DNA of 64,000 bases from Clostridium sp. 1001275B_160808_H3 (GCF_015550425.1 NZ_JADNAT010000004.1:1-64000); one strand, 5' to 3'; shown: positions 18,101-26,804, numbered from the stretch's first letter. Notes: generated by a model not told the origin, from the letters alone. Numbers and translations are program-made.

Positions 18101-18330
18101 TTCAAAGTTATTCAGGTGGAATACAATTAGATACTATGTTTATAGATGAAGGCTTCGGAACCCTAGATCCAGAATCCCTTGATTCAGCCATCGAATGCTT
18201 AATAGACCTACAAGACGATGGAAGAATAGTTGGAGTAATTTCCCACGTTCAAGAACTAAAAGATAGAATAGAAACTAAACTAGAAGTAAGCTCAACAAAT
18301 AAGGGAAGTAAAGCTGTCTTCAAAGTTTAG
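15196..18330 (+). CDS. sbcC: Exonuclease SbcC (Rad50-like SMC ATPase)
   Basis: 1044 residues starting at a GTG directly after sbcD with a purine-rich site (GGGGGGAG). The Walker A motif TGNTGAGKTT is near residues 36-45. Two long coiled coils run at about 190-510 and 540-870, around a zinc hook NCPVCG with Cys522 and Cys525. The C-terminal lobe has the signature KTLSGGESFKASL near 950 and the Walker B region MFIDEGFGTLD near 978. It forms the ATP-driven clamp of the SbcCD hairpin nuclease. The length is normal for the family. The coding strand is A-rich, which produces long meaningless frames on the other strand. Confidence 0.95.
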   Translation: MKIRKLIITGFGPYAERQELDFEASLDGKNMFVITGNTGAGKTTIFDAINFALYGEASGSEREGKNLRSDFADKSTPTEVELWFSLRNKDYYIKRSPQYFRAKQRGDGFTESKPSAEIKIGDKTVSGPKEVTRLVEEILGITCEQFKQLVMIPQGEFKKLLNSDSDKKEEIFRKIFGTKVFSDIQQNIKSEANNLKKSIEQIQRDRENRIKAFSCKEDDEELRRNINAKDLNIELILSKFKDAIDKDEVEEDIIKENLKEINIEINNISKELVLANDINKKIDNLEKYKCDLEKLNLLKHEYEVKNVKLESGKKAVTALGFEDKYKEKKLSLLKAEESLRKSIENLEKYKKEFEDAERKLKIENEKEDIKNNLRKQLDEIEKLKEKASNYQSNKEKLDKINKESQYILERIKQIDLDRNNKNDLIKLLSEELENINKLKDEKSSLDIEEINYISKQEKLNKLLGALEKCKLESQRHVKGTAFYESADKEYNEKKNNYEKLEDAFRRNQAGILAKDLIEGENCPVCGSTHHPKLAVIEAESINEVTVKEAKALADKFYEKRESYYRELTKIQAEINSLKEETIKPIIIEIFNKENFKYDIEGSIEKTNFELKNNCSNLDKITNRKKEIEKVVSLESSKLKQKQEIEKYTEQLRVELENKNKELLAKEGELKTQEANLQNIVSEFKGTIRSLKELEEEQLKVNSTLEKLKEDYIKAEKDFNNIKTIYDKENGNRSSLEKVTENAKSELDDALNMFKEKVLELGFENYNDYSSSRMTEVEINALERDINKFNMDISNAQKVYNLSLEECKDLNKVDIRNIEEALEAKNNEKINLEKTEKEIYLRISQNKRIIGECINYSKLIEADEEKYKTVGKLAKVINGDNPRKISFERYVLAAYFEDIIEAANIRFAQMTCNRFELLRKEELGDKRKGQGLDLEVFDNYTGKSRDVKTLSGGESFKASLSMALGLADVVQSYSGGIQLDTMFIDEGFGTLDPESLDSAIECLIDLQDDGRIVGVISHVQELKDRIETKLEVSSTNKGSKAVFKV

Positions 18331-18474
18331 ACATAAGTTAATAAGGTGAGTTAGTTGTTTAATAAAGCACTCTATAAATAGGAATTTGTCATTGAGATTG
18401 AAGGAATAATTTAATATAATAATGGCAAGAACTTAAACAAAAGATAAAATGAGAGAAGTGTAAAGGGCGGTATA

Positions 18475-19275
18475 ATGGCAAAAAGATTAAAAGATTTAAA
18501 TTTAGAAGATGATTTTTTGTTTGCGAAAGTAATGAGTGATAAGGAAATTTGTAAAGAGTTTCTAGAGAAACTTTTAGAGATTAAAATTGAAAAGATAGAA
18601 ATGCCAGAAAATCAAAAAACTATAGAATTACTTTTAGAAAGTAAAGGTATTAGATTAGATATATATGTAAAAGATGAAAATAATACTGTTTATAATGTAG
18701 AAATGCAACGTGGGAAACATAAAAATATTCCCAAAAGATTAAGATATTATCAAGGAAATATTGACTTAGACTTAATAAGTAAAGGTGAGGACTATATAAA
18801 ACTTTCTAAAAGTTATATTATATTTATTTGTACTTTTGATTTATTTGGAGCAGGTAGGCATAAGTATACTTTTGAAACAGTATGTATTGAAGATAATACT
18901 ATAAAATTAAAAGATGATACAAATAAGATAATATTAAATACTAAAGGGATTATGAAAGATCTAGATGATGAACTTATTGATTTTTTAGAGTATGTTGAAC
19001 ATTCAGATGATAAAACAGCTGAAAAAACTACAGGAACTTTAGTTAAAAATATTCATAAAAGAGTAATTGAAGTTAAAAATAATCCTAATGTGGAGGTGGA
19101 ATTTATGACACTTTTAGAGCGTGATAGAGAAAAGTTAGAAGAAGGAAGAGAAGAAGGTTATGAAGAAAAGGCATTTGATGTTGCTAAAGAAATGCTTAAA
19201 GACAATGAACCTATTGAAAAAATAATGAAATATACAAAATTAAGTAAAGAAGAAATTCTTAAGATAAAAATTTGA
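18475..19275 (+). CDS. Rpn/PD-(D/E)XK nuclease-family protein
   Basis: 266 residues. The N-terminal DLNLEDDFLFAKVMSDKEICKEFLEKLL, then GIRLDIYVKDENNTVYNVEMQ near 60-82, carry the D-(x)n-E-x-Q core of the PD-(D/E)XK fold found in Rpn (recombination-promoting nuclease, formerly transposase_31) proteins. KRLRYYQGNIDLDLISKGEDY is also typical of the family. The C-terminus is a charged helical region with EGREEGYEEKA, the usual Rpn tail. The family has been described as DNA nucleases promoting RecA-independent recombination, and more recently linked with phage defence. The ribosome site (GGGCGG) is weak. It is a single gene with its own terminator. Confidence 0.8.
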   Translation: MAKRLKDLNLEDDFLFAKVMSDKEICKEFLEKLLEIKIEKIEMPENQKTIELLLESKGIRLDIYVKDENNTVYNVEMQRGKHKNIPKRLRYYQGNIDLDLISKGEDYIKLSKSYIIFICTFDLFGAGRHKYTFETVCIEDNTIKLKDDTNKIILNTKGIMKDLDDELIDFLEYVEHSDDKTAEKTTGTLVKNIHKRVIEVKNNPNVEVEFMTLLERDREKLEEGREEGYEEKAFDVAKEMLKDNEPIEKIMKYTKLSKEEILKIKI

Positions 19276-19290
19276 TAAGATTATATTATT

Positions 19291-19317
19291 GGAGACCTAG
19301 CGGTTTCCTTTTTTATT
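19291..19317 (+). terminator. Terminator after Rpn-like gene
   Basis: GGAGACC pairs with GGTTTCC across a TAGC loop (one G-U pair), followed by a T run. Confidence 0.75.
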
Positions 19318-19474
19318 TCTAAAAATATAGTATATAATTATTGCATAAATTGGAAGTTAATGAGTAGTTTAAAAAGAGTAAGTTTAAAGGTATGGACGAC
19401 TTGAAATGTGACATTAGGTCGTGTAAAATCTATATGTGACCATCAAATTAAAGAATTGTATTCGAAATTATACG

Positions 19475-19525
19475 AAAATCGAAAAGTTAATACATATCAT
19501 TAAGTTTAATTCTCAGTCTATAAAT
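19475..19525 (+). repeat. 51-bp dispersed repeat, copy 1
   Basis: It matches 37689-37739 with only a few differences across 51 bases; the shared core includes AGTTAATACATATCATTAAG. It overlaps the last codons of the convergent AraC gene. No inverted repeats or coding potential are visible inside it. Confidence 0.75.
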
Positions 19526-20405
19526 TTGTTTTTCTATATTTGGTAGGAGATATTGATAAAAACTTCTTAAAGGTTTTAATAAAATATGACACATCGCCAA
19601 ATCCAACTTCATAAGCAATTTCTGTTATAGATAAATTAGTATTAAATAAAAGTAATGTTGCTTTTTGAATTCTAAAATAATTAATGTATTGAGTACAAGT
19701 TTTTCCAGTTTGAGCTTTGAAGAATCTTAAGAAATGATATTCACTATATTGCGCTATATCTGCTAATTCTTTAATTGATATAGGGTTTTTATAATTGGTT
19801 TGAATATATTTAATAACTTCTTTTAATTTTTCAACTTTAATTAAATCACTATAGTTTTCGGAACTTACATTTAGCTTTACATAACCTTCTCTAAAAATAG
19901 TAGAAAAAATTAAAAATAAAGATCCTTTAATTTCTAGTTGAAATCCATGAAATTTAGTATTGTAGCTTTCTATTAAGTTATTAAAAGAATTAATTATTTT
20001 AGCATGTCCAACATTTGAAGATCTTATTATATTTGTAAAAAATAATTTGTTTTTCATTATAGGATTTACAAAGTTAATTTGAGAATAATCTAAAGTACAC
20101 CCCTCTATTAAAGATAAATTAAATACAAGAGCTATATAAGATATTTTAGTATTTTCTTTACCTATCATATAATGAATAGCTCCACTAGGAATAATAATGA
20201 AATCTCCAGTAGTTACGCTAAATATTTTAAAATCTATACAAATTTCTGCTGAACCATCAAGTATGTATATAAACTCCATTTCATCATGCCAATGTGAATA
20301 GAAATCGGCTGAGTTTCTAAATTCTACATTATAGACTTCTAGAGGCAATTGAATATTTCCATGGTTAACTTGTTCTTTAAGTTGTAAATAACTTTTATTA
20401 TCCAT
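19518..20405 (-). CDS. AraC-family transcriptional regulator
   Basis: 295 residues. The N-terminal cupin-like sensor (about 15-110) includes HWHDEMEFIYILDGSAEICID and GDFIIIPSGAIHYMIG. The C-terminal double helix-turn-helix (about 195-292) includes ISIKELADIAQYSEYHFLRFFKAQTG and LSITEIAYEVGFGDVSYFIKTFKKF, ending SPTKYRK as is standard. Cupin-type AraC proteins usually sense sugars or other small molecules. It is divergent from the MATE exporter at 20548 across about 140 bases and so is a candidate regulator of that exporter. The effector is unknown. Confidence 0.88.
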   Translation of the reverse strand: MDNKSYLQLKEQVNHGNIQLPLEVYNVEFRNSADFYSHWHDEMEFIYILDGSAEICIDFKIFSVTTGDFIIIPSGAIHYMIGKENTKISYIALVFNLSLIEGCTLDYSQINFVNPIMKNKLFFTNIIRSSNVGHAKIINSFNNLIESYNTKFHGFQLEIKGSLFLIFSTIFREGYVKLNVSSENYSDLIKVEKLKEVIKYIQTNYKNPISIKELADIAQYSEYHFLRFFKAQTGKTCTQYINYFRIQKATLLLFNTNLSITEIAYEVGFGDVSYFIKTFKKFLSISPTKYRKTNL

Positions 20406-20547
20406 AATATCTCCTTTAAATAAAAAAAATAGCAGAATTGTTATAGCTATAAGCAGTTTTCAACGAGAAAAGTAATTCTAATAACAGTATAATACAAAAA
20501 GAAATAAATTTCATTATATTAACATCTTTATGATGGTGGAGGAGATT

Positions 20548-21894
20548 ATGGAGGTTGAAGGAAGATTAAAGAGAGACTTAAAAAGTATAACTTGGCCATT
20601 ATTTATAGAAAGCGCGCTTTTTTCTTTATTGGGTAGTGTTGATACAATAATGTTAGGAAGATATTCTGATAATGCTGTTGCAGCTGTAGGTGTATCTAAT
20701 CAAATAATATGGATGCTAAATCTTATGTTTGGAATAATAACAGCTGGTACATCTATTTTAATTGCTCAATATTTAGGAGCAAAAAGTGAGCAAAAAACTA
20801 TAATTCAGGTTGCAGGAATATCTATTGGTGTAAATACAATTATAGGGGTAATTATAAGTTTATTAATGTTTTTTTGTGGAACTGGAATGATGAAATTATT
20901 AAATAGCCCGCCAGAGTTAATAAATTTAGGAAATCAATATTTAAAGATAGTTGGTGGATTTATATTTATTCAAGCAATAACTATGACTTTTACAGCTATA
21001 TTAAGGGCTCATAGTTTAACAAAGATATGTATGAATGCAACTATTATTATGAACATTGTAAACGTAATACTAAATTATATACTTATATTTGGGAAACTTG
21101 GATTTCCTAGTATGGGAGTTGCAGGAGCAGCTTTAGCAACTACTTTAAGTAAAGTTGTGGGATTGATAATTTTAGGAAAATCTACTTATGATTTACTTTT
21201 AAATAAGTTTAGGATATCTATGTTTATGCCATTTCCTAAAGATCATCTTATAAATATACTTAAGATTGGGGTTCCATCAGCTGCTGAGCAAATTTCATAT
21301 AATTTATCTCAATTAGTTATAACGAGTTTTATAAATCTTATAGGGGTAAGTAGCATGGCTGCAAAAAGTTATGTTGGGACGATAGTTTGCTTTAGTTATA
21401 TATTTGCATTAGCTGTAGGACAAGGCGGAAGTATATTAATAGGAAATTTAGTAGGAAATAAAGAAGATAACAAAGCTTATAAATTATGTATTTATACAAT
21501 AAAAAAGGCAGTAATAGTATCAATAGTTATGAGTATTTTGATTGCTATTTCAGGCAAGGGTATTTTAGGATTCTTAACAAATAGCCAAGATATATTATCA
21601 ATAGCAGTAATAGTATTTATAATAGAAATAGTATTAGAACCTGGAAGATGTATAAATATAGTAGGTATTAATGGATTAAGAGCAACAGGGGATGTTAGAT
21701 TTCCAGTATACATAGGAATATTTTCAATGTGGACATTTGGAGTTGGACTAGCGTATTTACTTGGAATAAAATTAAATCTTGGTCTTGCAGGAGTATGGAT
21801 AGCTTTTGCAGTAGATGAATGGTTCAGAGGGATATTAGTATTAATTAGATGGAAAACAGGAAAGTGGAAGGGAAAAGGATTTGTGAACAATTAA
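20548..21894 (+). CDS. MATE-family multidrug efflux transporter
   Basis: 448 residues, twelve predicted helices in two similar halves. The first half carries ESALFSLLGSVDTIMLGRYSDNAVAAVGVSNQI and the second carries AAEQISYNLSQLVITSFINLIGVSSMAAKSYVG, as in the NorM/DinF superfamily. It should export cationic compounds by Na+ or H+ antiport. The frame opens at 20530, but GGAGGAG at 20538-20544 points to the ATG at 20548, with short spacing, so this start is uncertain. It is divergent from the AraC gene. Its last codons run into a MITE-like fragment, so the final two or three residues may come from an insertion. Confidence 0.88.
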   Translation: MEVEGRLKRDLKSITWPLFIESALFSLLGSVDTIMLGRYSDNAVAAVGVSNQIIWMLNLMFGIITAGTSILIAQYLGAKSEQKTIIQVAGISIGVNTIIGVIISLLMFFCGTGMMKLLNSPPELINLGNQYLKIVGGFIFIQAITMTFTAILRAHSLTKICMNATIIMNIVNVILNYILIFGKLGFPSMGVAGAALATTLSKVVGLIILGKSTYDLLLNKFRISMFMPFPKDHLINILKIGVPSAAEQISYNLSQLVITSFINLIGVSSMAAKSYVGTIVCFSYIFALAVGQGGSILIGNLVGNKEDNKAYKLCIYTIKKAVIVSIVMSILIAISGKGILGFLTNSQDILSIAVIVFIIEIVLEPGRCINIVGINGLRATGDVRFPVYIGIFSMWTFGVGLAYLLGIKLNLGLAGVWIAFAVDEWFRGILVLIRWKTGKWKGKGFVNN

Positions 21895-21924
21895 CAATTG
21901 ATAATTCATAATTGATAATTAAGG
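21886..21924. repeat. Fragment of MITE-like terminal repeat
   Basis: Repeated AATTGATAATT units ending in ATAATTAAGG match the terminal inverted repeat of the element at 30015-30157. Only one end is present. It overlaps the stop codon of the MATE gene. Confidence 0.6.
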
Positions 21925-22015
21925 AATAAATTCTTTCGGGGTCAGAAGTAGAAGTTCTTTATTAAGTAAGCTTAGATAAATTAAATTATAAATTTTTTTA
22001 ATTTTTAATTATTTT

Positions 22016-22057
22016 GTAACGAGTGTTACCGAATTGAATATAAAATCCTCATATAAT
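22016..22057 (+). promoter_or_regulatory. hcp promoter with Crp/Fnr (HcpR-type) site at about -41.5
   Basis: GTAAC-N4-GTTAC (22016-22029) is a perfect inverted repeat centred at 22022.5. TATAAT lies at 22052-22057, and there is no good -35. A start about 7 bases downstream of the -10 puts the site centre near -41.5, the class-II activator position. The motif matches my recollection of clostridial HcpR sites; this was not checked. Confidence 0.6.
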
Positions 22058-22110
22058 GTAAACATAGAAGAAACAAATTAAGATTTAGATTATCAAGGGG
22101 GATTTTTTCG

Positions 22111-23748
22111 ATGGAAAATAAGATGTTTTGTTTCCAATGTCAAGAAACAGCAGGATGTACTGGATGTACACAATTTGGAGTTTGTGGTAAATCACCAGAT
22201 TTAGCAAGAATGCAAGATCTATTAGTATATACAACAAAAGGATTATCAGAAGTTACAACAAGATTAAGAAAAGAAGGAAAAGAAATTTCAGCTGAAATTA
22301 ATCACTTTATAACATTAAACCTTTTTACAACTATAACTAATGCTAACTTTGACGATGAAATATTCTATGAAAGAGTTAAAAGAGTTTTAGAAATAAAAGA
22401 AGAATTATTAAATAAGTTATCAAACAAAGATGGTTTATCAGAAGCTGCATTATGGACAGCGACTACAAGAGAAGAATATGATGCAAAATCAAGAGAAGTT
22501 GGTGTATTAGCAACTAAGGATGAAGATATAAGAAGTTTAAGAGAACTTATAACTTATGGATTAAAGGGATTATCAGCTTACATGAAACATGCTAACGAAT
22601 TAAGTTATGATAATGAAGAAGTAAGTGCATTTATGCAAGAAACTTTAGCTAAATTATTAAATGATAATTTAACAGTAGATGAATTAGTTGCTTTAACTTT
22701 AGAAACTGGTAAGGTTGGGGTAGACGGTATGGCTTTACTTGATAGTGCTAATACTGGAACTTATGGACACCCAGAAATGACAAAAGTTAATATAGGTGTT
22801 AGAAATAACCCAGCAATATTAGTTTCAGGTCATGATTTAAAAGACTTAGAACAATTATTAAAGCAAACAGAAGGTACAGGAGTAGACGTTTATACTCACT
22901 CAGAAATGTTACCAGCTCACTACTATCCAGCATTTAAGAAATATGGTCACTTTGTAGGAAACTATGGAAATGCATGGTGGAAGCAAAAAGAAGAATTTGA
23001 AAGCTTCAATGGACCAATACTAATGACAACTAACTGTATAGTACCACCAAAGGATAGCTATAAAGACAGAGTTTTCACAACTGGAGCAGCAGGATTCCCA
23101 GGATGTAAGCATATAGATGGTATAGATGGACAAGCTAAAGATTTCTCAGAAATGATTGAACTTGCAAAGAAATGTAAGGCTCCAACAGAAATAGAAAAAG
23201 GAGAAATAATTGGAGGATTTGCTCATAATCAAGTAATGCAACTTGCAGATAAAATTGTAGATGCTGTTAAGTCAGGAGCAATTAAGAAGTTCTTCGTAAT
23301 GGCAGGATGCGATGGAAGAGCTAAGTCAAGAAATTACTACACAGATTTTGCAAAAGCTTTACCAAATGATACTGTTATATTAACAGCAGGTTGTGCAAAA
23401 TATAAATACAATAAATTAGATTTAGGAGATATCGGTGGAATTCCAAGAGTTTTAGATGCAGGACAATGTAATGATTCATACTCATTAGCATTAATAGCAT
23501 TAAAACTTAAAGAAGTATTTGAATTACAAGATATTAATGAATTACCAATAGCATTTAATATTGCATGGTATGAACAAAAAGCTGTAATAGTATTATTATC
23601 ATTATTATATCTTGGAGTTAAGAATATCCACTTAGGACCAACATTACCAGCATTCCTATCACCAAATGTAGCTAAAGTACTTGTTGAAAACTTTGGTATC
23701 GGTGGAATCACTAATGTTGAAGATGATTTAAATATGTTCTTAGCATAA
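22111..23748 (+). CDS. hcp: Hybrid-cluster protein (hydroxylamine reductase)
   Basis: 545 residues. The N-terminal cysteines C7-x2-C10-x8-C19-x5-C25 bind a cubane [4Fe-4S] cluster in class-I proteins. Later Cys, His and Glu residues ([49 protein letters not shown]) build the hybrid Fe-S-O centre. It is cytoplasmic. The protein reduces hydroxylamine in vitro and is linked to NO scavenging and S-nitrosylation in other bacteria. It has a strong AGGGGG ribosome site, a dedicated promoter with a Crp/Fnr-type site, and a terminator, forming a single-gene unit. The probable regulator is encoded at 30196. Codon use looks like that of a well-expressed gene. Confidence 0.96.
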   Translation: MENKMFCFQCQETAGCTGCTQFGVCGKSPDLARMQDLLVYTTKGLSEVTTRLRKEGKEISAEINHFITLNLFTTITNANFDDEIFYERVKRVLEIKEELLNKLSNKDGLSEAALWTATTREEYDAKSREVGVLATKDEDIRSLRELITYGLKGLSAYMKHANELSYDNEEVSAFMQETLAKLLNDNLTVDELVALTLETGKVGVDGMALLDSANTGTYGHPEMTKVNIGVRNNPAILVSGHDLKDLEQLLKQTEGTGVDVYTHSEMLPAHYYPAFKKYGHFVGNYGNAWWKQKEEFESFNGPILMTTNCIVPPKDSYKDRVFTTGAAGFPGCKHIDGIDGQAKDFSEMIELAKKCKAPTEIEKGEIIGGFAHNQVMQLADKIVDAVKSGAIKKFFVMAGCDGRAKSRNYYTDFAKALPNDTVILTAGCAKYKYNKLDLGDIGGIPRVLDAGQCNDSYSLALIALKLKEVFELQDINELPIAFNIAWYEQKAVIVLLSLLYLGVKNIHLGPTLPAFLSPNVAKVLVENFGIGGITNVEDDLNMFLA

Positions 23749-23809
23749 TAAGAAGATTAAAAACTGATTATTAAAGTGAATTTTATTAATGACATCTAAA
23801 AATATTAAG

Positions 23810-23848
23810 AAGATGATTTCTGTACTTAGCAGAAGTCATCTTTTTTTT
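23810..23848 (+). terminator. Terminator after hcp
   Basis: AAGATGATTTCTG (23810-23822) pairs with CAGAAGTCATCTT (23830-23842), one G-U pair, then eight T. The following 247 bases up to the TetR gene hold no gene or structure that I can see. Confidence 0.88.
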
Positions 23849-24095
23849 ATTTGGGAAATTATGTTTATTAAAATTTATGATATTAATTTTTATAAGTAAG
23901 AGAAATATATAGTATGTAAAGATGATTTTTACTTAATTTTAAATCTGTAAATATGTATTTTTCATAGATAAAATAATCTAATATTTAAGATCATCAGAAG
24001 CAGGGCTTAGTTTAGAAATTAATATTTATTTTTTTGTTGAATGTTCATTAGCTTTACAATAAACTGTAACCTTAAAAGACAACACTAAATATTTT

Positions 24096-24629
24096 TTACA
24101 GATTTCTATTTTTAAGTAGCTTTGTCATTTCTTCGCCTGATTCTTGCATTCCTCTTAAAAACCATTCTTCAATCCATCCATAAATACCATTTGCAATAAA
24201 AGCAGCAGTGTAGGCACCAAAGTTTGGATACTCCGCCTTGGGTCCTAAAGCATCCATAATAATATCTTTAAGAAAATAGAAAATGCCTCTATCTCTTAGC
24301 AACAAATAAAAATCTTTATATTCTGTAATATAGGCAAATATATCCCCAAGAATATCATCATCGGTATGTTCACTATTTTTGGGGTACTTTTTATTCCATT
24401 CATTTAATGTCAAAGACATGTACTCTTTAATGATAGTGTCTTTATCGTCAAAGTTGCGATAAAAAGAAATACGACTGACTTGAGCAGCTGTAGTAATTTC
24501 ACTTATAGAAATATCCTTCAGCTCTTTTTCTTTCAATAATTTAAGTAAAGCACTGGTAATCTGCTTTTTTACATAACTGGTTTTTTCAACATTATCCACG
24601 ATGTTACATTTCTCCCTTCTTTGTATCAT
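24096..24629 (-). CDS. TetR/AcrR-family transcriptional regulator
   Basis: 177 residues. The helix-turn-helix is near 30-65: ITSALLKLLKEKELKDISISEITTAAQVSRISFYRNFDDKDTIIKEY, a textbook TetR N-terminus. The ligand domain follows, with FLLLRDRGIFYFLKDII and GAYTAAFIANGIYGWIEEWFLRGM. The start is uncertain: the ATG at 24629 has no clear ribosome site, and AGGGAG lies inside the frame ahead of a GTG. Five TGTTACA copies lie at 24602-24700, one inside the start region, which suggests strong autorepression and control of the divergent small gene and hydrolases. Confidence 0.85.
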   Translation of the reverse strand: MIQRREKCNIVDNVEKTSYVKKQITSALLKLLKEKELKDISISEITTAAQVSRISFYRNFDDKDTIIKEYMSLTLNEWNKKYPKNSEHTDDDILGDIFAYITEYKDFYLLLRDRGIFYFLKDIIMDALGPKAEYPNFGAYTAAFIANGIYGWIEEWFLRGMQESGEEMTKLLKNRNL

Positions 24630-24701
24630 TTTTTAAAATCCATTGATTGAGCAAAAGTGAGATGTTACACTTGTTACATGTTGATGTTACACTTGTTACA
24701 T
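24600..24701. promoter_or_regulatory. Operator cluster: five TGTTACA copies
   Basis: TGTTACA begins at 24602, 24663, 24672, 24685 and 24694. The last four form two exact 19-base units (24661-24679 and 24683-24701) with a 22-base period, two helical turns. They lie between the TetR start and the divergent operon. The repeats are direct rather than palindromic, which is unusual for TetR sites. Confidence 0.65.
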
Positions 24702-24734
24702 TGAGATGTCAAGTAGAGTTAGGAGGAAAGTATT

Positions 24735-24869
24735 ATGATATTTACAACAAAACGAGTAGTTATTCTTATTACTGTTATTCTTGTTGCTGCTGTATTAGGT
24801 AGATTGGCTGTAAGAGCTATTATGAATCTTATGTTAGGTGGCACAATGTTTGGAGGTAATTTACTATGA
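24735..24869 (+). CDS. Small membrane protein (44 residues), first gene of hydrolase operon
   Basis: The ATG at 24735 follows AGGAGG at 24721-24726. The 44-residue product has a basic start (MIFTTKR), one hydrophobic helix (VVILITVILVAAVLG), then LAVRAIMNLMLGGTMFGGN. Its TGA overlaps the ATG of the next gene (ATGA), showing translational coupling to the hydrolase at 24866. It has one predicted membrane helix, possibly two. I recognise no family; the ribosome site and the ATGA overlap are the main evidence that it is real. Confidence 0.65.
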   Translation: MIFTTKRVVILITVILVAAVLGRLAVRAIMNLMLGGTMFGGNLL

Positions 24870-25837
24870 AAAATAAAATGAAGAAAGGAAAAAGAATGTT
24901 TATATTTATATGCATATTAGCATTTATTATTTCATTTGTTGGCTCAGCTATATTTAAAATAACCTATCAACCTAAGTGGGCTAAAAAATATTCTGTAGAT
25001 TGGGATAACTCTATAGGTACAATTTATAAAGATATTTCTTACGGTGATAAAGAATCTAATAAATTTGATTTATATGTTCCAAAGGATAATTCAAAAGAAA
25101 ATTATGGATTGATTGTCTATCTTCATGCAGGAGGTTTTACAACTGGAGATAAAAGTGGCGATGCAGCAATACTTGAATGGTTATGTTCTAAAGGATATGT
25201 AACTGCAGGTATAAATTATACACTTCGTACTGATGAAAATGGGGCTAGTGTTTATTCTCAATCTATGGAAATAAAAGAGGCTATGCCAGTTGTTGTAGAA
25301 GAAGCCAAAAAACTCGGGTATAATTTAAATGAAATGGTTATAAGTGGTGGCTCAGCAGGTGGAACACTTGCTATGTTATATGCTTATAGGGATGCTGAGG
25401 AATCTCCTATACCGGTTAAAATGATGTTTGAGATGGTTGGGCCATCAAGTTTCTTTGCTGAAGATTGGGATGTTTATGGACTAGATAAAAGCAATGAAGC
25501 AGCTGCGGGACTATTTGGAGTAATGCTTGGTAGTGAAATAGATAAAGATATTATTGGAACAGATAGACTTCAAGAAATAATTAAACCAATATCAGCTTAT
25601 GCATGGGTAAATGAAAAATCAGTTCCATCTGTAATTGCTTATGGAAAATACGATAAAATATGTCCATTTAAAACTGCAAGACATCTAGTTAATGCATTAA
25701 AAGATAATAATGTAGATTATAAATATTTTGAAGCACAACATTCAGGACATGGACTTCAAAATGATTCTAAGCTATATGAAGAATTTATGGATACAGTTAT
25801 TAGCTATTTAGATAAATATATGCCAGTAGAAAAATAA
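24866..25837 (+). CDS. Alpha/beta hydrolase, membrane-anchored or secreted esterase
   Basis: 323 residues. It has a basic N-terminus (MKNKMKKGKR), a hydrophobic helix at about 11-31, then an esterase domain. YLHAGGFTTGDKSG is the HGGG-type oxyanion region, ISGGSAGGTLA carries the nucleophilic Ser, AYGKYDKICP the Asp, and HSGHGL the His. The active site is thus predicted outside the membrane. The ATG overlaps the stop of the small membrane gene, and the next hydrolase follows 13 bases after its stop. The three-gene operon is divergent from the TetR gene. The substrate is unknown; a xenobiotic or lipid ester is a guess. Confidence 0.82.
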   Translation: MKNKMKKGKRMFIFICILAFIISFVGSAIFKITYQPKWAKKYSVDWDNSIGTIYKDISYGDKESNKFDLYVPKDNSKENYGLIVYLHAGGFTTGDKSGDAAILEWLCSKGYVTAGINYTLRTDENGASVYSQSMEIKEAMPVVVEEAKKLGYNLNEMVISGGSAGGTLAMLYAYRDAEESPIPVKMMFEMVGPSSFFAEDWDVYGLDKSNEAAAGLFGVMLGSEIDKDIIGTDRLQEIIKPISAYAWVNEKSVPSVIAYGKYDKICPFKTARHLVNALKDNNVDYKYFEAQHSGHGLQNDSKLYEEFMDTVISYLDKYMPVEK

Positions 25838-25850
25838 AAGTGAGGTAAAA

Positions 25851-26804
25851 ATGCAAAAATTCTTAGAAATTATTGGAGTTATATTATTAATAATAATTGG
25901 AGGAGTGTTTATTTTATTAAAAGTAATAGAATACAGAGTGAATCATTACTATAATTATTTAGAAACTGAAAAAAATTTAGAAAAGAAGTATTCCGAGTTT
26001 GGAGAGTATGAAGTATCATTTAAATCCTTTGATGCTGATAGTGATGTATTTAAAAAATATGAAATATGGTATCCAACTGATTTAGAGAATAGTAATAAAA
26101 AATACCCATTAATTGTTGTTGCAAATGGTACTGGGATAACGGCATCAAAATATAAAGCCTTTTTCAAACATTTGGCATCTTGGGGATTTGTAGTAATTGG
26201 AAATGAAGATGAAAATTCAAGAAGTGGTGAATCTTCTTCAAAATCTTTAGACTATGTTTTAAAATTAAATCAAGATAAAAATAGTATTTTCTATAATAAA
26301 ATAGATACTGATAATATTGGTATTGGTGGACACTCACAAGGTGGAGTTGGAACAATTAATGCTGTAAATAACTGGGGCAATGGTAAATTATATAAAGCAA
26401 TGTATACAGCAAGTGCAACATCACCATTTTTTGGACAAGAAGGCCATCTTGGTACTGACTGGGCTTATGATGTAACAAAAATAAATATACCTTATTTCTT
26501 TATTGCAGGAACAGAATATTTTGATGCAGGAGAAGCAATAAGCATAGAAGAAACAACAGGTCAAGGAATATGCCCATTATATGCGATGAAGGATATTTAT
26601 AGTAAATTAACTACTGAATATAAAGTTATGGGAAGATTAGTGAATGTAGACCACGGAGCGACATATCAAAAAGCAGATGGATATATGACAGCTTGGTTTA
26701 TGTATTGGCTAAAAGATGATTTACAAGCTGGTGGTGTATTCTTTGAGGAGGATTCGGAGATACTTACAAACGCTAACTGGCAAGATGTTAAAATAAATAA
26801 GTAA
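25851..26804 (+). CDS. Alpha/beta hydrolase, chlorophyllase/cutinase-like, membrane anchored
   Basis: 317 residues. An N-terminal hydrophobic helix (IIGVILLIIIGGVFILL, about 7-23) is followed by a hydrolase domain. IGGHSQGGVGT contains the Ser nucleophile in G-H-S-Q-G. FIAGTEYFDAGE and VNVDHGATYQ are candidates for the Asp and His regions. The order and the VVANGTGITASKYKAFFKHLASWGFVV segment resemble the dienelactone hydrolase/PET-hydrolase-like group. It follows the first hydrolase by 13 bases with a GTGAGG site, as last gene of the TetR-divergent operon. Two different extracytoplasmic hydrolases in one operon suggest sequential breakdown of one substrate. Confidence 0.78.
   Translation: MQKFLEIIGVILLIIIGGVFILLKVIEYRVNHYYNYLETEKNLEKKYSEFGEYEVSFKSFDADSDVFKKYEIWYPTDLENSNKKYPLIVVANGTGITASKYKAFFKHLASWGFVVIGNEDENSRSGESSSKSLDYVLKLNQDKNSIFYNKIDTDNIGIGGHSQGGVGTINAVNNWGNGKLYKAMYTASATSPFFGQEGHLGTDWAYDVTKINIPYFFIAGTEYFDAGEAISIEETTGQGICPLYAMKDIYSKLTTEYKVMGRLVNVDHGATYQKADGYMTAWFMYWLKDDLQAGGVFFEEDSEILTNANWQDVKINK

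Noticed and set aside
18475..19275. Rpn-like gene considered as a transposase of an insertion sequence
   Set aside because: It has no terminal inverted repeats or target duplications, and Rpn proteins are nucleases rather than DDE transposases.
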